DNA of 33,593 bases from an uncultured Pelagibacteraceae bacterium. Its GTDB lineage: Bacteria; Pseudomonadota; Alphaproteobacteria; Pelagibacterales; Pelagibacteraceae. The DNA is taken from contig CACDHZ010000001.1 of the NCBI GenBank assembly GCA_902552705.1, positions 1 through 33,593 of the forward strand, read 5' to 3'. Shown in pieces: positions 1-9,491 of this stretch. The notes under the pieces were generated by a model. It was given only the letters and a program-made list of their open reading frames with translations. It did not search any database and was not told the DNA's origin. The translations under genes were made by a program, and so were the position numbers. The stretch's first letter is position 1; each line of letters begins with the position of its first letter.

Positions 1-2008
1 GCATGTCACCATCAAATTCAAAATCTACATTTTTATTTTTTAAAATTTCAACAGCTTTTTTAATATGTTTAGTTCTACTTGTAAGTGGTTGACCAAATGT
101 TGAATGAGAAACAAAAGCAACTCTAGGTGTGAATCCAAATAATTTTGCTACTCTTGATGAGGAAATAGCGATTTCAGCTAATTGTTCTGAGCTAGGATAT
201 TCATTAACACTTGTATCTCCAATAAATATAGTTTTACCTTTATAAACAACTAAATTTAAACCAAACATTATTTCACCTGGTCTTTCTTTAACAACTTGTT
301 TAATTTTATCTAGTGAGGACCCAAATCTTCTAGTATTTCCAGTAACAGCACCGTCAGCATCTCCACATGCTACCATGCATGATGCCCAAATAACTCGGTC
401 ATTCCTCACAAGTCTATCACAATCTCTTTCTAAAAGTCCTTGTTCTCTCTGCATTTTTTCAAATAAGTAATTTACATATTTTTTTCTTTTTTCAGAATCT
501 GTAGAGTTCACTATTTCGATTCCAAAATGATCTTCATAACCAATCTTATGTAATTGATCTTTAATCTTTTCCTTTTTACCAACTAATATGGGAGTTCCTA
601 ATTTAGAGTTTTTAAAAGCTATAGCAGCTTTTAATGTATTTTCATCTTCACCGTCAGCAAAAACAATTTTTTTCTGATTCTTTTTAATATAAGAATTAAT
701 ACCTTGCATAATTGTGAGAGATGGGTTTAGTCTTTGTTTAAGTTGTTCTTTATAAATTTCAAAATCATCAATATTCTTTCTTGCTACACCAGTATCCATA
801 GCAGCTTTCGCTACAGCTGCTGGAATTATACTTATTAATCTTGGGTCAAATGTTGATGGTATGATATAATCTTTTCCATAGTGAGGTCTATCTCCTCCCA
901 TAGCTGAGACTACTTCATCAGGAACATCCTCTCTAGTAAGTTTTGCTATAGCATTTGCTGCAGCAATTTTCATTTCTTCATTAATTGTTTTTGCTCTTAC
1001 ATCTAAGGCACCTCTAAAAACATAAGGGAAACCGATCAAATTATTTACTTGATTGGGGTAGTCCGATCTTCCAGTTGCTATAATTGCGTCATTTCTAACT
1101 TCTTGAACATCTTCCGGTGTAATTTCAGGATCTGGGTTTGCACAGGCAAAAATTATTGGATTTTTTGCCATTTTCTTTACCATACTTTTTGTAAGTATAC
1201 CTTTTGCAGACAAACCCAAAAATACATCAGCATTATTAATTGCTTCATCCAATGTTCTTAATTTTGTTTCAATAGCATGAGATGATTTCCATTGACTTAA
1301 ATCTTTTCTTCCACGGTATAAAACACCAGATCTATCAACCATGATTATATTATTTTGTGGTACCCCAATACTCTTAAATAAGTTAGCACAAGACATCGCT
1401 GATGCTCCAGCTCCATTTACAACAATTTTTATTTTGTTTATTGATTTTCCAGATATGTCTAAAGCATTAATTAATGCTGCTGAAGTAATTATTGCTGTTC
1501 CGTGTTGATCATCGTGAAAAACTGGAATTTCCAAAATTTCTTTTAATTTATCCTCTATAACGAAACAATCAGGAGCAGCAATATCTTCTAAATTTATTCC
1601 ACCAAAAGAGCAGGATATATTTTTTATAGTATTGATAATTTCATTACTATCTTTTGAGTCGATTTCTATATCAATAGAGTCTATATCTGCAAATCTTTTA
1701 AATAAAATTGCTTTTCCTTCCATTACTGGTTTTGAAGCAAGAGCTCCCAAATTTCCCATTCCTAGTATTGCAGACCCATTACTTACCACGGCAACTAAAT
1801 TTCCTTTTGAGGTATAGTCAAAGGCTGAGTCCGGATTTTCTGAAATTGCTTTGACAGGAGCCGCTACGCCAGGAGAATAAGCCAATGCTAGATCTCGTTT
1901 TGTAGTCATTGGTTTGGAAGAATTAATCTCTATTTTTCCTGGTTTACCCTTAATATGGAAATCCAAGGCTTCTTTATCTGTATAATGATTTATTTTAGTT
2001 TTTTTCAT
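1..2008 (-). CDS. maeB: NADP-dependent malic enzyme (MaeB-type, probably fused to a phosphotransacetylase domain); 3' end truncated by window edge
   Basis: Minus-strand translation from the ATG at 2008 reads MKKTKINHYTDKEALDFHIKGKPGKIEINSSKPMTTKRDLALAYSPGVAAPVKAI...; contains DDQHGTA and VVNGAGASA motifs; open to the window edge, so absent from the ORF track. Confidence 0.93.
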   Translation of the reverse strand, partial: MKKTKINHYTDKEALDFHIKGKPGKIEINSSKPMTTKRDLALAYSPGVAAPVKAISENPDSAFDYTSKGNLVAVVSNGSAILGMGNLGALASKPVMEGKAILFKRFADIDSIDIEIDSKDSNEIINTIKNISCSFGGINLEDIAAPDCFVIEDKLKEILEIPVFHDDQHGTAIITSAALINALDISGKSINKIKIVVNGAGASAMSCANLFKSIGVPQNNIIMVDRSGVLYRGRKDLSQWKSSHAIETKLRTLDEAINNADVFLGLSAKGILTKSMVKKMAKNPIIFACANPDPEITPEDVQEVRNDAIIATGRSDYPNQVNNLIGFPYVFRGALDVRAKTINEEMKIAAANAIAKLTREDVPDEVVSAMGGDRPHYGKDYIIPSTFDPRLISIIPAAVAKAAMDTGVARKNIDDFEIYKEQLKQRLNPSLTIMQGINSYIKKNQKKIVFADGEDENTLKAAIAFKNSKLGTPILVGKKEKIKDQLHKIGYEDHFGIEIVNSTDSEKRKKYVNYLFEKMQREQGLLERDCDRLVRNDRVIWASCMVACGDADGAVTGNTRRFGSSLDKIKQVVKERPGEIMFGLNLVVYKGKTIFIGDTSVNEYPSSEQLAEIAISSSRVAKLFGFTPRVAFVSHSTFGQPLTSRTKHIKKAVEILKNKNVDFEFDGDM

Positions 2009-2058
2009 TTATGTTAATTAGATATACAATTGGAGCTAAATTAAGACTAATATGATTT

Positions 2059-3582
2059 ATGAACATAATTAAGTCAACAGGCACATTTAGTTTTTTTACT
2101 ATAATAAGTAGATTGCTTGGCTATTTAAGAGATATATTGATAGCTATATTTCTTGGAGCTGGTCCTATTGCAGATGCTTTTTTTGTTGCATTTAGAATTC
2201 CTAATACTTTTAGAAGGTTATTTTCAGAAGGAACATTTAATGCTGCATTTATTCCAAGTTATTCATCTTTACCAAATAAAAAAAAAGCTGAATATTTTGC
2301 AAATAATATTTTTAGTTTACTTATTATAGGATTACTTTTTTTCATTATTTTGATTGAAATATTGGCACCATTATTTGTATTTTTAATTGCTCCAGGATTT
2401 GAAGGTGATTATGAAAAAATGCAATTGGCTATTAATTTGACAAGAATAACTATACCTTTTTTATTATTTATAAGTTTAGCATCTTTTTTTTCAGCAATTT
2501 TAAATTCTCATAATAAATTTGCAATTGCTTCAGCTGCACCAATTATTTTAAATATTTTATTAATTGGTGTTTTACTTTTTGGAAAAATTTTAAATGATCA
2601 GTTAGTTTATTATTTATCTTTTGCTGTTACATTATCAGGAGTATTTCAATTAATATTTTTATATTTTTTTGTTAAAAAATATTATTCACCCCAATTTACC
2701 GTTATTATAAATATCAGCAAAAAAGTTAAAGTTTTTTTCAAAAAATTACTACCTAGTATATTTTCATCAGGTGTTACTCAAATAAATATTTTAGTAGGTA
2801 CGATCATTGCATCTTTTCAAGCTAATGCAGTGTCTTATCTTTACTATGCAGACAGAGTTTATCAAATAAATCTTGCAATAGCTGGAATTGCAATTGGTAC
2901 TGTAATACTTCCTCAACTTTCAAAGTATGTACATAATAAAAAATTAAAAAAAATAGATTTGATTCAAAATAAAGCTTTAGAATTAAGTTTATTTTTAAGC
3001 ATACCAGCAACCATAGCTTTATTGATAGCGTCAGAAGAAATTATTTCTTCTTTATTTGGATATGGTTCATTTGATGAAGAAAGTGTTAAAAATTCAGCAA
3101 AAGCATTATTTTATTTTGGATTAGGTTTACCGGCATTTTCTCTAATAAAAGTTTTTTCAGCATTCTTTTTTGCAAGACATGATACGAAAATTCCTTTTTA
3201 CATTTCTTTGATTTCAGTTTCGTTGAATATTTTAATTAGTATTGTTTTTTTTAGAGAAATCGGTTTTTTAATTATACCTATAGCAACCACAATTTCTTCA
3301 TGGTTTAATGCAATTGTTTTATTTTTTGTGCTTAAGAATAGAAAATTATTTAGTTTTAATTTACTTTTTATAAGTAGGTTCTTCAAAATTTTAATTGCTT
3401 CAGCATTAATGGGAATATTTTTCTATTATTTGATTCATTTTTTTCATGACAAATTTTTATTTGAGCAAGTTTTAAAATCTTTATATCTTATAGGCTCAGT
3501 AATATTAGGAATGACGTTCTATATTTTTGTATCAATTTTTATCAAAGCTTTTAATATTGGTGATATAAGTTTAAAGTACTGA
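2059..3582 (+). CDS. murJ: Lipid II flippase MurJ (MviN family)
   Basis: 507 aa polytopic membrane protein; N-terminus ISRLLGYLRDILIAIFLGAGPIADAFFVAFRIPNTFRRLFSEGTFNAAFIP is diagnostic of MurJ. Confidence 0.96.
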   Translation: MNIIKSTGTFSFFTIISRLLGYLRDILIAIFLGAGPIADAFFVAFRIPNTFRRLFSEGTFNAAFIPSYSSLPNKKKAEYFANNIFSLLIIGLLFFIILIEILAPLFVFLIAPGFEGDYEKMQLAINLTRITIPFLLFISLASFFSAILNSHNKFAIASAAPIILNILLIGVLLFGKILNDQLVYYLSFAVTLSGVFQLIFLYFFVKKYYSPQFTVIINISKKVKVFFKKLLPSIFSSGVTQINILVGTIIASFQANAVSYLYYADRVYQINLAIAGIAIGTVILPQLSKYVHNKKLKKIDLIQNKALELSLFLSIPATIALLIASEEIISSLFGYGSFDEESVKNSAKALFYFGLGLPAFSLIKVFSAFFFARHDTKIPFYISLISVSLNILISIVFFREIGFLIIPIATTISSWFNAIVLFFVLKNRKLFSFNLLFISRFFKILIASALMGIFFYYLIHFFHDKFLFEQVLKSLYLIGSVILGMTFYIFVSIFIKAFNIGDISLKY

Positions 3583-3584
3583 TT

Positions 3585-4586
3585 ATGAGTAAAAAAATTT
3601 TTTCAGGAGTTCAACCTACCGGAAATCTTCATTTAGGAAATTATTTAGGAGCCATTAAAAATTTTGTTGAATTGAATAATAATAAAGATAATCAATGTAT
3701 TTTTTGTGTCGTAGATTTACACGCGATAACAGTTAAACAAGATCCAAAAGAGTTAAAACAGAATATAAGGGAGACTGCAGCTACATTTATAGCTAGTGGA
3801 ATTGATCCAAACAAAAGTATTATTTTTAATCAGTCGGCGGTTTCTGCTCATGCTGAAGCAGCATGGATTTTGAGTTGTGTTTCAAAAATTGGTTGGCTCA
3901 ATAGAATGACACAATTTAAAGAAAAAGCAGGAAAGGATAAAGAAAAGGCAAGTATAGGTCTTTACTCTTACCCTGTTTTAATGGCTGCTGATATACTTTT
4001 GTATGACTCAACACATGTTCCTGTAGGTGATGATCAAAAACAACATTTAGAACTTTGCAGAGATATTGCTCAAAAATTTAATAATGATTTTAATGCTGTA
4101 AATTTTTTTAAAGTGCCAGAACCATTAATACAAAATAAATTTTCTAGAATTATGAGCCTTAAGGATGGAACAAAAAAAATGAGTAAATCAGATCCCTCAG
4201 ATTTAAGCAGAATTAACCTTACTGATAAAAAAGATGAAATTATTAATAAAATAAAAAAAGCTAAGACAGATGATCAATTGATGCCTGAGAGTGCTAAAAA
4301 TTTAGATAGTAGACCTGAGGTAGAGAACTTATTGGGTATATATTCAAGTTTAAAAAATCAAAGTTTAGAAAAATCTATAACTGAATTTAAAAGAAAAAAT
4401 TTTTCCGAATTTAAAGAAAAATTATCAGATATAATTGTTGATAAAATTGAACCTATTTCAAAAGAGATAAAAAAATTATTGGATGATAAAAACTATTTAG
4501 ACAAAATTTTGTTAGATGGTTCTAATAAAGCGAGTAAAATTGCTTCTAAGAAAATTAATGAAATACGTCAATTAGTAGGTTTTTAA
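3585..4586 (+). CDS. trpS: Tryptophanyl-tRNA synthetase
   Basis: FSGVQPTGNLHLGNYLGAI (HIGH-type) and KMSKS motifs. Confidence 0.97.
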   Translation: MSKKIFSGVQPTGNLHLGNYLGAIKNFVELNNNKDNQCIFCVVDLHAITVKQDPKELKQNIRETAATFIASGIDPNKSIIFNQSAVSAHAEAAWILSCVSKIGWLNRMTQFKEKAGKDKEKASIGLYSYPVLMAADILLYDSTHVPVGDDQKQHLELCRDIAQKFNNDFNAVNFFKVPEPLIQNKFSRIMSLKDGTKKMSKSDPSDLSRINLTDKKDEIINKIKKAKTDDQLMPESAKNLDSRPEVENLLGIYSSLKNQSLEKSITEFKRKNFSEFKEKLSDIIVDKIEPISKEIKKLLDDKNYLDKILLDGSNKASKIASKKINEIRQLVGF

Positions 4587-4644
4587 ATAAATATATTTAA
4601 TATTAATAGTTTAAATTTTCTTATTTATTATTATATATAGAAGT

Positions 4645-5187
4645 ATGTTCATTCAAACTGAAGCTACGCCAAATCCAAATTCTCTCAAGTTTTTACCAGG
4701 TAGATCTGTTTCTAACGATGGTTCTTTCGAAGTAACTAAAAAAGAAGATACAAATAATGAATTATTAAAAAATATCCTATCTATTAATGGGATAACTGGA
4801 ATATTTTTAGGAGCAGATTTTTTGTCTGTAAATAAGAAAGATAAAATAAACTGGGAAGATGTTAAACATATAATTATTTCATTGATTAATGATTTTTATT
4901 CAACCGGAAAAGAATACATAGTTGTTAATGAAGTGAAAAAAGAAAAAAAAGTTGAACATAACGAAATAGAAAAAAAAATTATAAATATTCTAGAAACCAA
5001 GATAAGACCAGCCGTTGCTAAAGATGGAGGTGATATTAAATTTAAAGAATTTAAAAAAGGCATTGTAAAAGTGGAATTGCAGGGTAGTTGTTCAGGTTGC
5101 CCAAGTTCAACTATGACACTGAAGCAAGGTGTTGAAAATCTTTTACGTCATTATTTACCAGAAGTGAAACAAGTAGAAGCAATATAA
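4645..5187 (+). CDS. NFU1-type Fe-S scaffold protein (Nfu_N plus NifU C-terminal domain)
   Basis: MFIQTEATPNPNSLKFLPG N-domain; C-terminal VAKDGGDIKF...GSCSGCPSSTMTL CxxC motif. Confidence 0.95.
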   Translation: MFIQTEATPNPNSLKFLPGRSVSNDGSFEVTKKEDTNNELLKNILSINGITGIFLGADFLSVNKKDKINWEDVKHIIISLINDFYSTGKEYIVVNEVKKEKKVEHNEIEKKIINILETKIRPAVAKDGGDIKFKEFKKGIVKVELQGSCSGCPSSTMTLKQGVENLLRHYLPEVKQVEAI

Positions 5188-5188
5188 T

Positions 5189-6346
5189 ATGATTAAAAAT
5201 AAAATATCATTGCCAAAAATAAATAAATTTTTTTTAAAAAATAAAATTTCAATTCATGAAATAAAAAAATTTTTAAATGAAAAAGGTTTTTCTATTAAAA
5301 AACAAAACAAAAAGATTAATGATCATAATATTTATGTTGTATCAAAAACTTTTTTGGTTAGCTTGATAGTAATTTCATTATTTTCGATTTCTCCGATACT
5401 TATTAATTTTACTAAACAAAAAATGATTTATTCGAAGGATTATGCAAATAATTCTAAGAATAATTTGACAAAAGTTTTAGAAAATCAAGATGCCAAATTA
5501 GATAGTGACCTAGACGAAAAATATTTATTTGATGACATATTTGAATTTGATGATCTGCCATCAGACACTGTAAGATTAAGCGCAGTAACAATTCAAGAAT
5601 TGTTTAAGTCAACAGACTATAACTTAAAAGATATAAGAAAAAATAAACTAGTTAAACCAATTTCATTAACATTGCTGCCTAATGAAATTAAAAAAATAGA
5701 AAATTCACAAAAAAGAAAAGATTTATTTATTCAAATTATTTTGCCCTTAATAATTAAGGAAAATAATTACATAAAATCTGATCGAATGAAACTTTTCCGT
5801 ATTCTAAATAAAAGTAAAAATACTAAAGTAGAAAAAAAATGGTTAGCAAATAAGTTTAAACAATATGGAGTAGTAAATAATGATTTATCAACATTAAAAA
5901 TTAGAATGGATGAAGTGCCCATTTCTATGACTATTGCTCAAGCAGCTAAAGAAACTGGTTGGGGTACATCAAGATTTGCTCTAGAAGGAAATGCTTTGTT
6001 TGGTCAATGGACTTGGTCTGGTAAAGGACTTAGACCTAAAGGTGCAGATAGTGACAGTACTCACAAAGTTATGAAATTTAAAGTTTTACAAGCTTCAGTT
6101 AAAGCTTATCAAAGAAATTTAAATACTCATTCTTCTTATAAAGCTTTTAGAAGTGCGAGAGCTGAATTAAGAGATGAGGGAAAAAAATTAGATAGTTTAA
6201 TTCTTTCTAACTATTTAGATAAATATGCTGAAACTGGAAAAGAGTATGTTAAAATATTACAAAAAATAATTAAGCAAAATAATTTAACAGATTTTGATGA
6301 CGCTAAATTATTACCTTCAAGTATTGAATTAGAGAGTTTAATTTAA
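5189..6346 (+). CDS. Bax-like glucosaminidase-domain protein with N-terminal membrane anchor
   Basis: MTIAQAAKETGWGTSRFALEGNALFGQWTW is typical of the Bax/mannosyl-glycoprotein endo-beta-N-acetylglucosaminidase family; hydrophobic segment VSLIVISLFSISPILINF. Confidence 0.85.
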   Translation: MIKNKISLPKINKFFLKNKISIHEIKKFLNEKGFSIKKQNKKINDHNIYVVSKTFLVSLIVISLFSISPILINFTKQKMIYSKDYANNSKNNLTKVLENQDAKLDSDLDEKYLFDDIFEFDDLPSDTVRLSAVTIQELFKSTDYNLKDIRKNKLVKPISLTLLPNEIKKIENSQKRKDLFIQIILPLIIKENNYIKSDRMKLFRILNKSKNTKVEKKWLANKFKQYGVVNNDLSTLKIRMDEVPISMTIAQAAKETGWGTSRFALEGNALFGQWTWSGKGLRPKGADSDSTHKVMKFKVLQASVKAYQRNLNTHSSYKAFRSARAELRDEGKKLDSLILSNYLDKYAETGKEYVKILQKIIKQNNLTDFDDAKLLPSSIELESLI

Positions 6347-7404
6347 TTTTCTTTAACAATAAATTGAACTCCAAACCATCGCCATTTTCCATTATCGTTT
6401 AAAGAACAGTTTACTCTGCCTCGTCTTGGCATAAAAGATTCTCTAAAATCGATTGTTAAAATTTTATTATCAATTTTTATTTTAGATTTTTCCCATTTAC
6501 CACCTTCATTTGAATAACAAGTAATATTATTTATATTATTTTGATTTTCAAAAAATTCGACTTTAAATCTTGGTGGATTACTTTTTTTGTTTATTTTTTT
6601 CTCTTCTGGTTCTAATTTTTTATATTCAAGAGGCGAATAATATATAATTGATTTAAATCTTTCTAATTTTCCATATTTTTCATTAATAGGAAATCTTGGA
6701 AGTTCATATTTATCTTTATTTACGTCAATAACACCTGAATGTTGTCCAAATGAGAGATCAAAATTTTTTGAAATATAATCTTTCATATCTTTTGAATATT
6801 CTCCAAATGGATAAGAATATATTGATGGAACATACCCAATATTTTTTAGAAATATCTTACTAGCCTTTTCTGTATCATTTATAAATTCTTCAATTGTTTT
6901 ATCGATTAAATAATCGTGAGTATGGGAATGATGACCTATAAGAACAAAATTTTCTTTTTCAATTTCTTTAATCTGATCCCAGGTCATATAGCCATTTTTA
7001 CCTACGGGTTCAGTAGAGATAAATATGATAAAAGGGATTTTATTTTCTTTAAGATAAGGCCATGCCTCTTCATAAAAAGATTTAAAACCATCATCGATAG
7101 TTATTAAAATTTTTTTTTGTTTTTTTGAAATATTAAATTCTTTTTGAATATTTTTTGGATTTAAGAAATCAAATTTAGAGCCTCTAATAAGATTAATATG
7201 TTCTTTAAAAACATCCATTTGGATGTTTGTAGATGGATATTTTGACTCATTAAAACGATGGTACATTATTGATAATATACCTTCATCTTTTGAATAACGT
7301 TTGATATTGTTATTTTCAGAATAAGAAAAAGTTGAAAAAAATAAAATTAAAATGAACAAGCTAGTTATAGATGCTGCAAATGAAAATATTTTTTTAGTGA
7401 TCAT
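6343..7404 (-). CDS. Secreted polysaccharide deacetylase (NodB-like) with an uncharacterised C-terminal domain
   Basis: ITIDDGF and HHSHTHDYL motifs; start probably the internal Met (MITKKIFSFAASITSLFILILFFSTFSYSEN, signal-peptide-like) rather than the track start at 7419. Confidence 0.85.
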   Translation of the reverse strand: MITKKIFSFAASITSLFILILFFSTFSYSENNNIKRYSKDEGILSIMYHRFNESKYPSTNIQMDVFKEHINLIRGSKFDFLNPKNIQKEFNISKKQKKILITIDDGFKSFYEEAWPYLKENKIPFIIFISTEPVGKNGYMTWDQIKEIEKENFVLIGHHSHTHDYLIDKTIEEFINDTEKASKIFLKNIGYVPSIYSYPFGEYSKDMKDYISKNFDLSFGQHSGVIDVNKDKYELPRFPINEKYGKLERFKSIIYYSPLEYKKLEPEEKKINKKSNPPRFKVEFFENQNNINNITCYSNEGGKWEKSKIKIDNKILTIDFRESFMPRRGRVNCSLNDNGKWRWFGVQFIVKEN

Positions 7405-7738
7405 TAGTAATGATAACATTTATAATGTTAGACACGAGAATAGTAAAACTAATTATGAAAAATTAATAGTTTTGATTGATGAGTTTTTAAATTCAAAAAA
7501 TCTTAAGATGAATGATATTTCTTCATTATATGTAAATAGAGGTCCAGGTAGTTTTGCTGGGATTAGAAACTCTCTTTCTATTGTCAAAGCAATACATTTA
7601 TCAAAGAAAATTGATTATTATTGTTATAGCTTTCAAGATTTTAGTAATGAAAGTGGCTTAAAACATGAAAATATTCCCAATCTATGCGATAAATTTAAAG
7701 TTAAAAAAAATTTGATTAATCCTATTTATATAAGTTAA
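7352..7738 (+). CDS. tsaB: Shortened TsaB (t6A biosynthesis, ASKHA fold)
   Basis: LVIDAANENIFLVI N-terminus, VNRGPGSFAGIRNSLSIVKAI motif, C-terminal NPIYIS; only 128 aa. Confidence 0.85.
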   Translation: MNKLVIDAANENIFLVIISNDNIYNVRHENSKTNYEKLIVLIDEFLNSKNLKMNDISSLYVNRGPGSFAGIRNSLSIVKAIHLSKKIDYYCYSFQDFSNESGLKHENIPNLCDKFKVKKNLINPIYIS

Positions 7739-7746
7739 AATTAAAT

Positions 7747-8160
7747 ATGTCAGATACAATTGAACAAAAGTGTTTATCAAAAGGTGTTAAACTCACTGAA
7801 CAAAGAAGAATAATAGCCAAAGTTATGTCTGAGTCTTCAGACCACCCTAATGTTGACGAGTTATATAATAGAGTTTCTAAAATTGACTCAAAAATAAGTA
7901 TTGCAACGGTATATAGAACTGTAAAACTATTTGAAGAAACTGGAATTCTTACTAAGCATGAGTTTAAAGGTGGTAAAGCTCGATATGAAGAATTACACGA
8001 AGGACATCATGATCATTTGATAGATGTTAAAACAGGAGAAATAATAGAATTTGTAGATGAAGAAATAGAAAGACTTCAAAAAAAAGTAGCTGAAAAATAT
8101 GGTTATAATCTTGTAGATCATAAATTAGAATTGTATGGGGTAAAGAAAAAACCTCAATAA
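7747..8160 (+). CDS. fur: Fur-family regulator (Fur/Mur)
   Basis: GVKLTEQRRIIAKVM...ISIATVYRTVKLFEETGIL...EGHHDHLID; lies upstream of miaB. Confidence 0.93.
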   Translation: MSDTIEQKCLSKGVKLTEQRRIIAKVMSESSDHPNVDELYNRVSKIDSKISIATVYRTVKLFEETGILTKHEFKGGKARYEELHEGHHDHLIDVKTGEIIEFVDEEIERLQKKVAEKYGYNLVDHKLELYGVKKKPQ

Positions 8161-9489
8161 ATGAGTCAAAAAATTTTTATTAAAACCTTTGGATGTCAAA
8201 TGAATGAATACGACTCTAACCGTATTTATGATACTGTAAAAAAAATTGGCTTCAACAAAACAAACAATTATGAAGATGCTAATTGTTTTCTTTTAAATAC
8301 TTGCCACATTAGAGATAAAGCTAAAGAAAAGGTTTACCACGAAATAGGAAGAGTCAAAAAGTTATTTAGATCAAAAAAAAAACCTTTGGTTATTGTTGCA
8401 GGTTGTGTTGCTCAAGCAGAAAATGAAGAAATGCTAAAGAGAGAACCTTTTATAGATTTAGTTATTGGTCCCCAGTCTTATCATAAAATTAATAATACGA
8501 TATTGAACCATATAAGAAAAAAGAAAAAAATAGAGGAAACAGAATTTGATGCAATTTCTAAATTTGAATATTTAAGTAAAATTGATAATAACACAAAAAA
8601 AGTTTCTTCATTCTTAACTATTCAGGAGGGATGTGATAAATTCTGTCATTTTTGTGTTGTGCCATACACAAGAGGCCCTGAATATTCAAGACCATTCAAA
8701 CAAATTTTAGATGAAGCTAAATATTTAATTGATAATGGTGTTAAAGAGATAATTTTATTGGGTCAAAATGTTAATGCTTATAACAATGAAGGTTTTAAGT
8801 TATCAGATTTAATTTTAGAAATTGAAAAATTTTCGAGTGTCGAGAGAATTAGATATACAACTTCACATCCAAAAGATATGACGGATGATTTAATAGAAGT
8901 TTATAAGAATTCCAAAAAATTGATGCCACTAGTTCATTTGCCAGTTCAAAGTGGATCAGACAAAATCTTAAATCTTATGAACAGAAAACATAGTATCAAA
9001 GAATATTTAAATACATTTGATAAGTTGATAAAAATCAATTCAAATATAAAGTTTTCTAGTGATTTTATTATTGGTTATCCTGGTGAAGAAAAACAAGATT
9101 TTGAAAATACGCTAGAGCTCATCAAAAAAATTAGGTTTATCAATTCGTATTCATTTATTTTTAGTCCAAGACCAGGGACTGTAGCTGCGGATTTAAAATT
9201 AACAGAAAAAAAAATTTCTATGGAAAGATTAGAAGAAATTCAAAATTTATTATTTGAAAATCAAATAAATATAAATAAATCTTTAGAAAATAATACAATT
9301 AATGTTTTGGTAGAAAACCTTACTGACAATAAAACACAAGTTTTTGGAAGATCCGAATATATGACATCAGTAATTTTTGATGGCAAAAAGGAAGATATTG
9401 GAAAAATTTTGCCAGTAAGAATAAAACAAAGTAATAGAAGTACTTTATTTGGTGAGTCAACTATTAATTCCAATAAGAGGGTAGCATAA
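8161..9489 (+). CDS. miaB: tRNA-2-methylthio-N6-dimethylallyladenosine synthase
   Basis: TFGCQMNEYDS; radical-SAM motif CDKFCHFCVVPYTRG; TRAM-like C-terminus. Confidence 0.97.
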   Translation: MSQKIFIKTFGCQMNEYDSNRIYDTVKKIGFNKTNNYEDANCFLLNTCHIRDKAKEKVYHEIGRVKKLFRSKKKPLVIVAGCVAQAENEEMLKREPFIDLVIGPQSYHKINNTILNHIRKKKKIEETEFDAISKFEYLSKIDNNTKKVSSFLTIQEGCDKFCHFCVVPYTRGPEYSRPFKQILDEAKYLIDNGVKEIILLGQNVNAYNNEGFKLSDLILEIEKFSSVERIRYTTSHPKDMTDDLIEVYKNSKKLMPLVHLPVQSGSDKILNLMNRKHSIKEYLNTFDKLIKINSNIKFSSDFIIGYPGEEKQDFENTLELIKKIRFINSYSFIFSPRPGTVAADLKLTEKKISMERLEEIQNLLFENQININKSLENNTINVLVENLTDNKTQVFGRSEYMTSVIFDGKKEDIGKILPVRIKQSNRSTLFGESTINSNKRVA

Positions 9490-9491
9490 AA

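Noticed and set aside
1049-1817. Plus-strand ORFs 1049-1261 and 1632-1817
   Set aside because: Antisense to the malic enzyme CDS, which the track misses because it runs off the window
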